Shown in pieces: positions 1-11,539 of a stretch of 64,000 bases of DNA. Location of the stretch: the NCBI RefSeq assembly GCF_000003815.2, contig NC_049991.1, positions 14,740,154 through 14,804,153 on the forward strand, in the 5' to 3' direction. Positions within the stretch are counted from its first letter, which is position 1. Every line of letters starts with the position of its first letter. The DNA comes from Branchiostoma floridae (taxonomy: Eukaryota; Chordata; Leptocardii; Amphioxiformes; Branchiostomatidae). Position numbers and translations under genes: made by a program. Below the pieces are notes generated by a model. That model did not search any database and had not been told where the DNA came from. It was given only the letters and a program-made list of their open reading frames with translations.

Positions 1-269
1 NNNNNNNNNNNNNNNNNNNNNNNNNNNNNNNNNNNNNNNNNNNNNNNNNNNNNNNNNNNNNNNNNNNNNNNNNNNNNNNNNNNNNNNNNNNNNNNNNNNN
101 NNNNNNNNNNNNNNNNNNNNNNNNNNNNNNNNNNNNNNNNNNNNNNNNNNNNNNNNNNNNNNNNNNNNNNNNNNNNNNNNNNNNNNNNNNNNNNNNNNNN
201 NNNNNNNNNNNNNNNNNNNNNNNNNNNNNNNNNNNNNNNNNNNNNNNNNNNNNNNNNNNNNNNNNNNNN
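1..269. other. assembly gap
   Basis: Run of N. It hides whatever lies upstream, including 5' exons of the RPUSD1-type gene that continues into the window. Confidence 0.99.
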
Positions 270-397
270 ACAGTGAGAGGTCAGGGTCAGTGTGTACGCG
301 TGTACGCGTATGGGTCACGTAGTCAACTACTGTTCAAATTGTCTATCTACAGGCATTGTGATGATCAGATCAGAATTATTTTCTTCTGCATTCCCAG

Positions 398-3116
398 GTT
401 TGTCCACAGACTAGACTACTCCACCAGTGGTCCCGTCTGTATCGCACTGAACAAAAAGGCTGCTGGGCATGCTGGGAAGGCTTTCTGTCAAAAACAGGTC
501 ATCAAGCAATATCTAGCCTTGGTGAGTTATTATAGTGATCAGGAATAGATGGACGTAAGTTTATGTCCACATTTTGCAGCATTTGACATCTAGCTACTAG
601 TCACTTGTAAGTTCCAAAAGTGGGCAAGGGTGTCAAGTGCACAAAATGTGGGTGTTAGATGCACAAAGTTTCAGAGGTCAAGATTATAATATCTGGTTGA
701 CACGTAATACCTGACGGGGGGAAATGGGTGTCAGAAGTAGAAGGAAATCTGAATTTATCTGTTTATGCATAACTTTACTTTAACCACTGATACCTCAGTA
801 GCAACATCGCTGAGAAATGTAGTTATATCATGATTTCCTACTCAGAATCTTCCCATGGCAGCTGTCCTTGGTGCTGAATGTCCTCTGGCCAAACTCCAGG
901 GAACATAAAAGGCCTTCCTCCCGTCCAGCTTTTGTCCATGGTGCTGAATATCCTCTAGCCAGGTTATAGAGGATGGGGGACATTACAGGCTTTTGTCTTC
1001 CTCCCTTCTAGCTGCTGTCCGTGGTACTGAATATTATTTGGCGAAGTTCTAGGGGACATTACATTTCCCTTCTCTCCTTTCTAGCAGCTGTCCTTGGTGC
1101 TGAATGTCCTTTAGCCAAGTTATAGGGGACAGGGTTGAACAAGTTTTCTAAAATCCACTTGTCCTATCGGGCAAGCACATAAAAAATGTACTTGCCCGAA
1201 CCAATTTTTCACTTGCCCAAAATTCAAATGTCACTGTTACTAGTATATGCATTTTCACTTCCAGCAATGGAATTCTCTGTAGACAATTGCTTGATGTCAT
1301 GACTGTAAAAAGTAACAAGTATATCAAAATTGCACTAAAATCAATGGAAAAATCTTACTTGCCCGATCAGGCAAGTGGGGTAGGACATGAACTTGCCCGA
1401 ACAGCACTTTCACTTGCCCTGGACAATAGGGCTAGTGGACTTGTTTATCCCTGGGGGACATTACATACTTTTACCTTCAAGCTTCTGTCTGTGGTACTGT
1501 ATATTCTCTGGCCAAGTTCTAGGGGACATTACATTTTGCCTCCCTCCCTTCTAGATGTTGTCCTTGGTGCTGAATGTCCTCTAGCCAAGTTTTAGGAGAC
1601 ATTACATTTTCCCTCTCTCCCATTTTGCTGCTGTCCTTGAATGTCCTCTTGCCAAACTCCCAATGAAATTACAGGCTTTTGCCTTCTATCCTATACAGCT
1701 GGTGTCCCCTGGCCAAACTGTTGGAAATTTTACATGTAATCAATGTAATCTGGCCAAGTTCTAGGGGACATAACATTTTCCCTCTCTCCCTTCTAACTGC
1801 TGTCTTTGGTACTGAATGTCCCCTGGCCAAACTCCTGGCCTTTGCCTTCTTTCCCATTTAGCTGTTGTCCTTACTGAATATCATTTGGCTAAGTTGTAGG
1901 TGACATAACATTTTCCTTCCCTCCCTTCTAGCTGTTGTCCATGGTACTAAATGTCCTTTAGCCAAGTTATAGGGGACATTACATACTTTTGCCTTCTAGC
2001 TTCTGTCTGTGGTACTGTATATTCTCTGGCCAAGTTCTAGGGGACATTACATTTTGCCTCCCTCCCTTCTAGATGTTGTCCTTGATACTGAATATCCTCT
2101 AGCCAAACTCCCAGGGACATAGCAGGCCTTTGCCTTCTCTCCCATGTAGCTGCTGTCCTTGCTACTAAATGTCCCCATGCCAAACTATTGGAAACATTAT
2201 AGGTTTTTGTCTTCTCTAGATCTCCCATTTAGCTGCTGTCCTTGGTACTGAATGCCCTCCAGCCAAGTTATAGGCTTTAGGGCATCACAGGCTTTTGGCT
2301 TCTTCTCTCCCTTCTAGTTGCTATCTTTGGTACTGAATGTCTTCTACCCAAACTCTAAGGGACATTAAAGGGTTATGTATGCACCCTCACTCCCGATATC
2401 AGTATGAGAATCTCCCTTTTCACAGGTGCGTGGCCACATTAGCGAGGACCACCTGTCCATCGACAAAGCCATCGGTGAGCAGGTCACACCTGATGCACCT
2501 GTCCCCATGTGTGTGGAGGGCACACCTGGCTGTCAGCACCCCAGGGATGCTGTAACTCAGCTGACTGTGGTGGAGAGAGGCCTGTTTGAGGGGCAGCCAG
2601 CTACAAAAGTTCAACTGTGTCCTGTGACAGGTGGGTCGCTCAGAGCTTAAGCATACATAGTATCTACATTCACTAGTAGTATTTAGGGTTGGCCAAGTGC
2701 AAGTGCTTGTAGCTCCATGGTCCACATGCTTTGAAGTGATGGTGCTTTTGTACTGAAAAATAGAGAAAAGGTATTTCCTTGCTGCTGTTGAAAAATGCAT
2801 AGAAGTAATTTGAGCTTCAGGTCAGTGAAAATTTGGAGTAAAGGTATGAAAACTGGTATTACAGATGTGTTGGTAACATATTTCATTCCTTCCTACTACA
2901 GGTAGAAGACACCAGTTACGTGTGCATTGCCAGAGCATCGGACACCCGATAGTAGGGGACTACACTTACAGCTGCCGCCAGGACACCGAGCCTTACAGGA
3001 TGATGCTGCACGCACAGAAACTCCTCATCCCGCTCAAAGGCGAGGTCATCGACATTGAGACCGTTGACCCCTTCACAACAACCTTTGACCCACGTTGGCA
3101 AAGTGCAGAAAGATAG
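398..3116 (+). CDS. RPUSD1: RNA pseudouridine synthase, RPUSD1-type (5' end missing)
   Basis: RluA-family pseudouridine synthase, which isomerises uridine to pseudouridine in RNA. Three exons are visible: 398-521, 2426-2630 and 2902-3116 (stop TAG 3114-3116), with AG acceptors, GT donors and phases that join cleanly. The first carries the catalytic motif HRLDYSTSG, whose Asp is the family nucleophile. The second reads RGHISEDHLSIDKAIG. The junction of exons 2 and 3 restores GRRHQLRVHCQSIGHP, equivalent to the family's GRTHQLRVH motif, and ends PFTTTFDPRW. Exon 1 enters in phase 2, so the N-terminal part lies upstream in the N run or beyond. The run MCVEGTPGCQHP and the C-terminal layout fit RPUSD1 better than RPUSD2-4. 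The intron 522-2425 is filled by a minisatellite. No AATAAA is seen close after the stop. The function is inferred from the family; the exon structure is seen. Confidence 0.9.
855..2375. repeat. ~70 bp minisatellite in RPUSD1 intron
   Basis: About 17 diverged copies of a ~70 bp unit around CTGTCCTTGGTACTGAATGT, then CCTCTGGCCAAGTTCTAGGG and GACATTACA. Copies start near 861, 935, 1016, 1088, 1487, 1558, 1630, 1800, 1930, 1996, 2070, 2152, 2235 and 2320. The array is interrupted at about 1136-1450 by an unrelated interspersed repeat. Short ORFs here are repeat artefacts. Confidence 0.9.
1136..1450. mobile_element. interspersed repeat rich in ACTTGCCC, copy 1
   Basis: Segment with repeated ACTTGCCCGA / GGGCAAGT words, inserted inside the minisatellite. 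The same order of words (CACTTGTCCTAT, TTTTCACTTGCC, AAATTCAAATG, then CTAGTGGACTTGT) recurs at 58846-59213, so it is a dispersed element. It has no coding capacity. Confidence 0.7.
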
Positions 3117-4429
3117 CAGTGTCAGAACTTCTGTTTGTAGGAACTAGTATTTATAATATTTATAATACTTGTACTATGGTATAAAGAATGGAAAAAAAAT
3201 ATTTTGACCTAAAGTTACCAATTACCAGGAATGACGGTGTCCTGAAAAGGAATGAGCGGCCCAAATTGGAACAGGACATTCCTACCTGCGCCAGAGGAAC
3301 TCTACTCTACTCTATTTATTCTACTCTACTCAATTATAAAACTGCATAAAAGTAGATAGATAGACTACCATCGATCAGATCACATACATCTGTGATGGTG
3401 CTGTGGTAGGATTGACACATTTACTTGGTAATATGCAGTTTGAAGATGAATTGAATGGGTGATTACCCAAAACTGCATGTTGGAAGGCAATATCACATAA
3501 TATATGTATTACGCGTGTAAGTACACTAAGACCTCTTTGAAATCTTTTATGACTTGTCATAAAAATTACAAATATAGATATCAAATGACACACACCTCAC
3601 CTTTGTGATACGTTTTATTCTAGTTTCTAGCCCATAGCATAAATACAACATACAATGTACAAATATGTATATGTTACAATTGTATCAGTTTACTCCTTGA
3701 TAATCAAAATTACCTTAAGCATGGTTTTATCAGCATTACTTGATTAATTGTCCATCTAGAGAAAAAGACACTAGGCAATTAAAGCTTCACTTTAAGGTTT
3801 CATCTAACTCTCACAAAGCATTTCAGCATTGGTCGTCATAGTGTTGTATTTTACTTTCAACTGGATGAAGTTTGTCTCTATGTCGGTATTTCACTGGACT
3901 GCAAAGGAAAATTGTGCAAACTTTGTGACTTTGCACCTATTTTCCGTTACGGTCACATCGTTGTGAAACACATTTACATGTACGTATGAAGCCCAGATGG
4001 GTAGGTCATTGGAATTGATGCCAGTGAATTAAAACCAACGTACAATGTATCAAAAAGGTTTGCATCAAAAATAATTGCAGTTATAAAAGGTTTGCAATTA
4101 TAAAAGGATGTTCACGTACTTAATATTGGCGCAGCATAGTGAAATATATTGATTCCATTTTTACGCCATGTTGCATTTAAAAAAAAAACAATTTCAGGCG
4201 ACAAATGTTCGCGTGAGTTATCTCCTTCAGTCACTGCTATTCTGTGGTTTTGTCGGACTTTCTATTTTGTACTGTTTTCTTGCTCTCCACGGCCAACATT
4301 AAAAAAAACGGTACAGAATAGGAACACTGGCAAAAAAGCCTACACAGCCGCCCAGCCATGTAGTATATCGAACGTCGATGGAACGGTTTTTATTTTTTTA
4401 AGTATCCATCCGCCGTGCATAGTAACGCC
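3117..4429. other. spacer, no gene seen
   Basis: AT-rich spacer after the RPUSD1 stop. It holds a short CTCTACT-rich run (3300-3340) and no ORF with coding character. I see no transposon ends here. Confidence 0.6.
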
Positions 4430-4529
4430 GTTGCTAAGGGCGCAGTTTTCCCGCGCGCCAACGAGATGAAATTTCATCCGAGTTGACAGCTGATTGCATC
4501 ACGATGTGTGACCTTTCAGCGAAATGACG
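4430..4529 (+). promoter_or_regulatory. possible promoter and first exon ending at a GTAAGT donor
   Basis: A CpG-richer stretch contains GTTGCTAAGGGCGCAG (resembling an RFX half site), then a short ATG ACG at 4524-4529 followed at once by GTAAGT. It could be the start exon of a plus-strand gene whose later exons are unclear (see 7893-7970). No protein similarity supports it, so this is a splice-site observation only. Confidence 0.25.
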
Positions 4530-4683
4530 GTAAGTGTCGGATGTGTTTGCTATCTGCTCTCCATTTAATTCATTTCTGTGGGGTTTTACAACGATTTTAA
4601 TTTGTTTTATGATCAAACTTGGAACACAGTCAAATTAGCAAAATGGCAGCGTCGTAAAGAGTTGAAAATTCGGTGATTTTCAG

Positions 4684-4800
4684 ATTGGGGGCGTTTGCTT
4701 TTCGCACTTAGATCCTTATTCATTTGATGGTGCGTCAGAACCGTTTAACCCTTGTCTATATCCCGTGTGAAAATCCCGTTGGTTTGAAATCTGGGTAGAT
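4684..4800 (+). repeat. dispersed repeat, copy 1
   Basis: Words GATTGGGGGCGTTTGCTTTTCGCAC and, about 90 bp later, GTTGGTTTGAAA recur in the same order at 9868-9985. This indicates a shared element of ~120 bp rather than two related promoters. Confidence 0.55.
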
Positions 4801-5475
4801 ATGTAATTCAAAGTCTGCCTAAGTCACTTTTTAGCGTTTTTTCGCCAACATGCTGGTGTTCGTAGTGTAAGTCCTATGAGATTTTTTTACTGGGCGGGCC
4901 CTGTTACATGTGACAAATTTGCTTTATCGTCGGTATTTCTTGTAAACACAATAACCACCGAGGTGCAAACCTGCATGGCTTGGTGTAAAATGTTGATATA
5001 CGTGACAAATTTTCTGACTCAGAATTTGTTAGTGAGGATAAACGTTATATTTGGCGCTCAGAGAAATTTTAATCGAAAACAGCGGAGAATTTGGCCGTGA
5101 AAAATCTATCCTTCAATGCGTTACATAGCCTGACATCCTCTGAAAACCCCAAAACTAATACAGGAGGTCGACAAAAAATCCAGCAAAAAACAGATAATAG
5201 TTGCTAAGCCACAGGACAACAAAGCTGGTTTAAAATGTATTACGAATTGAACCACAGAACGTGTATCAAAACAGCAATTGTGTATCAAAAGAAACAACAA
5301 GTCTTTACCATTACTTCTAGGAGGTATTACATTTAGGTTGTCTTGTTCATCTTAGCAGACTCAGCTGAGGTAATCAATGTTTGATATACAACATGTATTG
5401 GCAAGAATGATCAAAGAAGGTACACTTTTATAAGGTAACGGTTATAAATTGACTCCAAGGATGGATGGTACATAG

Positions 5476-5625
5476 ATAGCTGGATAGACTACAAAATTAT
5501 AATAATAATAATATCTGTTGTATTTGCATCCAGTAAAAAAAGATTGCAATCCCATGGCAACTTAGTTGTCCCTATTTGGCCAAATTCTTCTATTTTTTCT
5601 TCCAACTGAGTAGCTGACACATAGT
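5476..5625. mobile_element. fragment of TTTGGCCAA-terminated MITE family
   Basis: Contains TGGATAGACTACAAAA, then CCCATGGCAACTTAGTTGTCC, then CTATTTGGCCAAATTCTTCT. The same order occurs in a fuller copy at 35130-35275, which shows the matching left inverted end. Non-coding. Confidence 0.55.
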
Positions 5626-5654
5626 ACATACTGTTAACTGAGTTTTATTCAACT

Positions 5655-6860
5655 TGTGAGGAGTAAGGGATAAGTGTAATATTGTAACCTGTTAGTAAGA
5701 GTACTTAGTTGTGAGGAGGGAAAGAGATGAGTGTTATATTGCAACCTGTAAGAGTAGTGAGGCGGTTAGAGATAAGTGTGATCATATCAGTGTAACCTGT
5801 AAGAGAAGTGAGGAAGGGGATAGAGATGAGTGTTATACTGTAAACTGTAAGAGTAGTGAGGGGGTGGAGATGAGTGTTATACTGTTAACTGTAAGAGTAG
5901 TGAAACTNNNNNNNNNNNNNNNNNNNNNNNNNNNNNNNNNNNNNNNNNNNNNNNNNNNNNNNNNNNNNNNNNNNNNNNNNNNNNNNNNNNNNNNNNNNNN
6001 NNNNNNNNNNNNNNNNNNNNNNNNNNNNNNNNNNNNNNNNNNNNNNNNNNNNNNNNNNNNNNNNNNNNNNNNNNNNNNNNNNNNNNNNNNNNNNNNNNNN
6101 NNNNNNNNNNNNNNNNNNNNNNNNNNNNNNNNNNNNNNNNNNNNNNNNNNNNNNNNNNNNNNNNNNNNNNNNNNNNNNNNNNNNNNNNNNNNNNNNNNNN
6201 NNNNNNNNNNNNNNNNNNNNNNNNNNNNNNNNNNNNNNNNNNNNNNNNNNNNNNNNNNNNNNNNNNNNNNNNNNNNNNNNNNNNNNNNNNNNNNNNNNNN
6301 NNNNNNNNNNNNNNNNNNNNNNNNNNNNNNNNNNNNNNNNNNNNNNNNNNNNNNNNNNNNNNNNNNNNNNNNNNNNNNNNNNNNNNNNNNNNNNNNNNNN
6401 NNNNNNNNNNNNNNNNNNNNNNNNNNNNNNNNNNNNNNNNNNNNNNNNNNNNNNNNNNNNNNNNNNNNNNNNNNNNNNNNNNNNNNNNNNNNNNNNNNNN
6501 NNNNNNNNNNNNNNNNNNNNNNNNNNNNNNNNNNNNNNNNNNNNNNNNNNNNNNNNNNNNNNNNNNNNNNNNNNNNNNNNNNNNNNNNNNNNNNNNNNNN
6601 NNNNNNNNNNNNNNNNNNNNNNNNNNNNNNNNNNNNNNNNNNNNNNNNNNNNNNNNNNNNNNNNNNNNNNNNNNNNNNNNNNNNNNNNNNNNNNNNNNNN
6701 NNGGAGAGTGTAAACTGTGAGAGTTAGTGGGGAGGGGGATAGAGATGATCATTTATGATCATGATGATTATTTATGATTATTTATGATCATGATGATTAT
6801 GATCATCATGATCATTATGATGATGTAACCTATAAGAGTAGTGGGGAGGGGGAGATGTGA
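5655..6860. repeat. ~48 bp minisatellite with assembly gap
   Basis: Tandem units of the form TAAGAGTAGTGAGGAGGGGA, then TAGAGATGAGTGTTATAYTG and TAACCTG, at 5655-5907 and again at 6703-6860. They flank an N run at 5908-6702. The gap is therefore probably more of the same array. A short ATGATCATGATGATTAT low-complexity patch lies at 6745-6825. Confidence 0.85.
5908..6702. other. assembly gap inside minisatellite
   Basis: 795 N flanked on both sides by the same ~48 bp tandem unit. Any ORF bridging the N run is an artefact. Confidence 0.99.
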
Positions 6861-7892
6861 GTGATATTATCCAATGTTTGTATAATAGTTATGTGTTATC
6901 AATGAACAGTAACTACCAGTATCATGGCAGTATGACAGATGGAAATTACAGTAACATGTTTTCTGTTTATGGACATGAATTGCTATAAATGTTGTTAATA
7001 ATGCCCTAATTTGCATGATAATAGCAACAATATTATGATATTTAGCAAGATGATATCTCAAGTAGGAATGAGGGTAGTTTTGAATATTCAGCTCAAAAGG
7101 ACTTTTGACTGAGGTTATGCCAATGACATATTACAATATCATACTACTAATGTGCTACTAAACACCTTGATTGCATAATTAATGTCCGAATATTACTAGT
7201 ATGTTCCCTTTGACAGACTTGGTACGTGGTATAAAATTTATACCAATAGTATAGGGAGGTTAGCTAAACATGTGAATATAAGGAATTATATCAAAGTATA
7301 TCCTGGATACTAATTAGGACCGAATGAGCATAATCATGATAATTTGGACTATTTCTCTCATAATTAATGCTATGGGTGTCATATTGGAGGTGAAGGGAAG
7401 GTGCATACAACAAAATGTGAATTATGTTAGTGAGTACTTCATGTGCATATTTAATGCAGAAACTGCTAATTTCTTCTGGTCAATGGTAGGGATTTCCTAT
7501 AAGACATGTAGGTAGCTCTAGGATAGGTAAATACAATGGCATGTGGGTAATGCTCATGATGACCTTATTTCCATTTTAATGCAGAAACTTCATTAATGAT
7601 TCCTTTTGTGGTAAATGGAAGGGACTTCATGGTGGAGACATAAGATTAAGAAGCTTGACAAATAGCCAGTTCCAAGAAGTATGTGTTGTGCTACTTAGCA
7701 TCTAATCTGCATAATAGATAATGACATTTTATACTTTCTTTATTACTGAAATATCATGCATTTTGTTCAAAATGTTACATTTCTATATAGTTGACAGTAG
7801 TCATTAAGGATGTAACAATGATTAGTCATTGTGAATGAAGATTCTTGATATCTATATTTCATAACATACATGAAATATTATGTTTTATACAG
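6861..7892. other. AT-rich spacer or intron, no clear gene
   Basis: No credible coding exon. A weak duplication is visible: TTTAATGCAGAAACT followed by TTCTTCTGGT..AATGGTAGGGA at 7450-7495 and a similar order at 7573-7625. Confidence 0.5.
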
Positions 7893-8853
7893 GTGATGTT
7901 GTGCTGTGGATCTGAGGAGGGGGACAGCTGTTTTAGCCAGTCATATATCATTCGGCTTGATGGGAATTAGACAAACTTGGCCAAGCAACCACCTGTCAAC
8001 ATATCAAAACAGTCCCATCCATTCTTACAGAGTTTAGAACCCTTCCCAGGCTACCTACTGTCTTACCCATTACCAGCAACATTTTTGTAGTTTTCAGGGG
8101 TCTTTCACACCTCTCTAAACAACCAAAATTGACATAAAGCCCAGCAGCAGCCATGTCTGATGAAAGCTCCTTGGTCAAAATGGGAATGTCTGCATGTTCT
8201 AGCACTAGCAACCATTGATTTTATTCTAACATCATAATCAGAAACAATCCACAAATTAATCTTCACAACAATACCACCATGGATATAGATAGATGCAGTT
8301 TAACAGCAGTAAAAATTTGTTAATGACAATATTATGTACCTTTTTGGGACAATCACATTAAAACCTTGCACTGTGCAAATAGCACCAGTGGGCATTTTGA
8401 CATACTGAGAAACTTATGAAAGCACTTGTTTGGTCTGTTTAGGAACAGATAACTACAAAACAAACCATGTTTAATTCATTGTTAGACAAACTCAGCACTG
8501 ATTGTTAAACAATGGTTTCTTGAAATTTGTTTAACTAACATGGATGTTAAAAACTGTGTAAATACCTTTCATGCGAACTAAGATATCCTGCAAATGGGAT
8601 CATTTTTATGTTTTTGGCCCAACCAACCAACTAGATCCAACTAGTTTTGATCAACTAAATGACCTCAGCATGCATTTTTGCTCAGTCCCATGATATAAAT
8701 ATATATATGAGTGGTTCCCCACGACAAGTTTGTACATCATTTCACTCAACTGTAATTATATAACTCTGGCTATAAATTGTTGTTGTTTGATTACAAATCT
8801 TGTTTCTAATTTGGCATTGATATTTATACCGTGTGACTTGTTTGTTCAATAAA
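7893..8853 (+). other. possible terminal exon with 3' UTR
   Basis: A good acceptor (TTTTATACAG, ending 7892) opens a 25-codon reading frame (7893-7967) beginning VMLCCGSEEGDSCF and ending at TAG 7968-7970. About 880 bases follow without another gene, ending in AATAAA at 8848-8853. This has the shape of a last coding exon plus 3' UTR. Only short peptide evidence exists and I do not recognise it. It could pair with the donor at 4530, because both phases are 0, but the intervening gap at 5908-6702 leaves this open. Confidence 0.25.
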
Positions 8854-9125
8854 ATTTGGCCAGTATTTAACGAATATGACTTTGTTTATTTCATATTGTT
8901 TAATAGCAAGGGCTAGTTATCATAAACTTCAGATGAAGGTAGGAAAGAAGAGAAAGTTGACCCTTCTGGATTAATACAAGGTGCATTATTGACTATGCAT
9001 CATCACATGCCCCTTATATGCAACATCACAGATCAAAATAAACACAATATCTTACTTATCTAATCTAGTGTGATCTACTGTGAGTATGAAATGTAACTAG
9101 CAAGCTGTACTCAGCCCTGGGTAAA

Positions 9126-9388
9126 CCCTGGAGACGTGATTAAAAATGACAATGNNNNNNNNNNNNNNNNNNNNNNNNNNNNNNNNNNNNNNNNNNNNNN
9201 NNNNNNNNNNNNNNNNNNNNNNNNNNNNNNNNNNNNNNNNNNNNNNNNNNNNNNNNNNNNNNNNNNNNNNNNNNNNNNNNNNNNNNNNNNNNNNNNNNNN
9301 NNNNNNNNNNNNNNNNNNNNNNNNNNNNNNNNNNNNNNNNNNNNNNNNNNNNNNNNTACCATTGTCATTTTTAATCACGTCTCCAGGG
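9126..9388. repeat. 29 bp perfect inverted repeat flanking an N gap
   Basis: 9126-9154 is the exact reverse complement of 9360-9388, and the N run 9155-9356 sits between them. The structure is a palindromic or inverted-repeat element that the assembly did not resolve. Confidence 0.9.
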
Positions 9389-9460
9389 GTTTTTCCACGC
9401 TTGAAATAATCAAAACTATGAGACTCATAGTTTTGATTATTTCAAGCTGGAAAAAACCCC
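9386..9460. repeat. near-perfect hairpin, ~37 bp arms
   Basis: GGGGTTTTTCC plus CTTGAAATAATCAAAACTATGAG is followed directly by its reverse complement (ACTCATAGTTTTGATTATTTCAAG then GGAAAAAACCCC), with only a small indel and one or two mismatches. The turn is at about 9422/9423. It adjoins the inverted repeat around the gap, so the two may be parts of one larger foldback element. Confidence 0.9.
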
Positions 9461-9697
9461 TCTTGCTAGTGTCACAAACACATTGAAAACGATACAGTGT
9501 GCGTAGATAAGAACTGAATGTAATTTTAAGTTGGAACGCTTGGTAAGATTTTAAAGGATTGACAACTTGGCTTGATAAATGGGAACTTTCTCTTTGACTG
9601 ATTGATGAGACTTGCAGATGAAACAATTACTTTACAATATGAACGAACGGTCGGTATAGCATATTATAAACTAAAAGAGAAAGTGAGGGACGCGTCT

Positions 9698-9760
9698 ATT
9701 CTCCAAGCAGAGATTTCGGTCGGGAGGCGTCGACCGAAACCTCCGCCTGGAGAAAATTAC
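9698..9760. mobile_element. short CTCCAAGCAGA-family MITE
   Basis: TATTCTCCAAGCAGAGATTTCGGTCGG is followed by the inverse CCGAAACCTCCGCCTGGAGAAAA, a ~60 bp minimal copy consisting almost only of the two ends. Related, longer copies are at 38835, 40099, 40601, 52180 and 62299. Confidence 0.7.
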
Positions 9761-9867
9761 GCGCTCCGCCGCACGCGTGCTGTTTGTAACGTTATAACGT
9801 TTAATATATAGTGGTGCGTTCTTTTTCTGGAATCAAAATAACCGCTCCGAATGACATCGCCTCGCGC

Positions 9868-9985
9868 GGATTGGGGGCATCTGCTTTTCGCACTCGAAAT
9901 GTATGATAAACCATATATCGACAGAAAGTACAATTTTCGCTCTTTCATACACGCTAAATTTCCTGTTGGTTTGAAACCCACACCA
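9868..9985 (+). repeat. dispersed repeat, copy 2
   Basis: Second copy of the element at 4684-4800: GATTGGGGGCATCTGCTTTTCGCAC then CTGTTGGTTTGAAAC. Confidence 0.55.
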
Positions 9986-10139
9986 TGGTAAAAACAACAA
10001 AGGAATTTACACGAAAATTACGTGTTTTCGAGCCGTAATATTGGCGGGAAGGCGATAAAATAGCAGTTAAAAAAACTATAAGAGTAAAAAATGAAGCTGA
10101 AATATTGTAAATAACTGGAAAATAAGGAGATACAGGGTT

Positions 10140-10440
10140 AAATACTCCAGCGGCAAGGTTTCTTGCAAGGGGTGTTTACGCCCGGAGTCATGGAACGGAC
10201 TACTTTCTCTCGCGGAAGGAAAATAAAACTGCCTCGAACTCTCGACGTGGCTGGGCGGCTGTACAAACACGTCAGGAACAGCCGGAGTCGAACCTCTGCT
10301 TGGAAAGTTGTCACTCTGCCGTTGAACCCAGACTAATCCGCTATGGGTCGGTTCCCGGTGACACGCCCAACACGTTGCCGCAAAAACCGTGAAGCAGGTT
10401 TTACATATCCTACCGGGCAGGACCGGGGTGAGAACAAACC
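10140..10440 (-). other. weak tRNA-like segment, otherwise spacer
   Basis: On the minus strand GGTTCGACTCC (B-box-like) follows GGCAGAGTG with about 26 bases between their starts, which is shorter than in a tRNA. The B-box-like word lies next to TCCAAGCAGAGG of the MITE terminus family. No full cloverleaf can be drawn, so this is not called as a tRNA gene. Confidence 0.2.
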
Positions 10441-11539
10441 GTATCTTGGTCAAAAACCTTAACTGTTCACACAAAATTGAAATAAGCAAAAAGTCGTGAT
10501 TATGTTCTTCTAAGTAGTAAGAAGGTTGATATTCTGCCACACCAAGGGACAGAGTAGTCATTGGCCATATTGTTCACTTTGTAAGTACACTATCATTAGT
10601 TAAGTAGTAACGTTATATGCTGTTGCTTACATGCAGGACGAGACAGAACATTGTCAATGGGTCAGCACCACTGACAAACTAAGGGGACTGCATGGAATAG
10701 AGTTACTTATAGGTGTTTCCCATGGCACTTTTCTTGTAAACGATCTTGATGCATGCCCGGAACACAGATCTTTTTCTTGTTTGTGTTCGTTCAGACTCGG
10801 CTGCATTCCGCATGCAGAGTACAGTATAGTATAGCCGTTCTTTTTAAGACATAAGCATTGTCATCCTACTACCATGTCCATCTCTAATGTTCAGTAAACT
10901 TGTGTGACCCATTCACTAGTTTTAAGGTATAGTGGTGAATCGACATTTCCTAAAACCAAAAGGAACGGAAATATTCTGTTGACAGCTATGACGGGTGGTA
11001 GTATTAAACGTGCACTATGTGCTACAGTACTTTTTATGCTAGTTTAATTCGTTTATACAACGATTTTCTCACCTTTTTTACCAATATGCCTCAAACACTA
11101 GTGCTGCATATCGGTAAAACCTGGTGTAGAAGAGACCTGCTTGTACTGTGATTACTTTTCGGTTCGATGCGCAGGTGAGAGCAAAGTTAGCTTAGGGCTG
11201 CACTTGGAATTCTTTTACTTGCGGCTTAAAAGCATCTCCATGGCGTAACTCCTTCAAGTGTCATTCAAGTCCTGCGGCAGTGGCTTAAAGAACCAAGAAC
11301 TGGTGGCTCAACCCGATAATCTCCTGTGCTAGGTTAATGTTTGTGACCTTTGAATAGTACTTGTGGTCGGTCTTTATCCTATGCAGTGACTTTGAATTTC
11401 GATCAAATTGACAAAATTTAAAACATATGGAGTTAGGAATGACAGATAGGTAAGGAAAGTGGTCCAGCTGTAACACGACAACACAAAAGGAATGCGCTGA
11501 CAACTGTCCAAACTTTAAGGAACACCTTTAAGGAACGCC

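Noticed and set aside
5711-6752. Long ORFs of 338 and 291 aa on both strands
   Set aside because: They bridge 795 N and minisatellite units; the reading frame is an artefact.
10076-10561. 161 aa minus-strand ORF
   Set aside because: No family motif, no splice partner, poor start context; lies in a repeat-bearing spacer.
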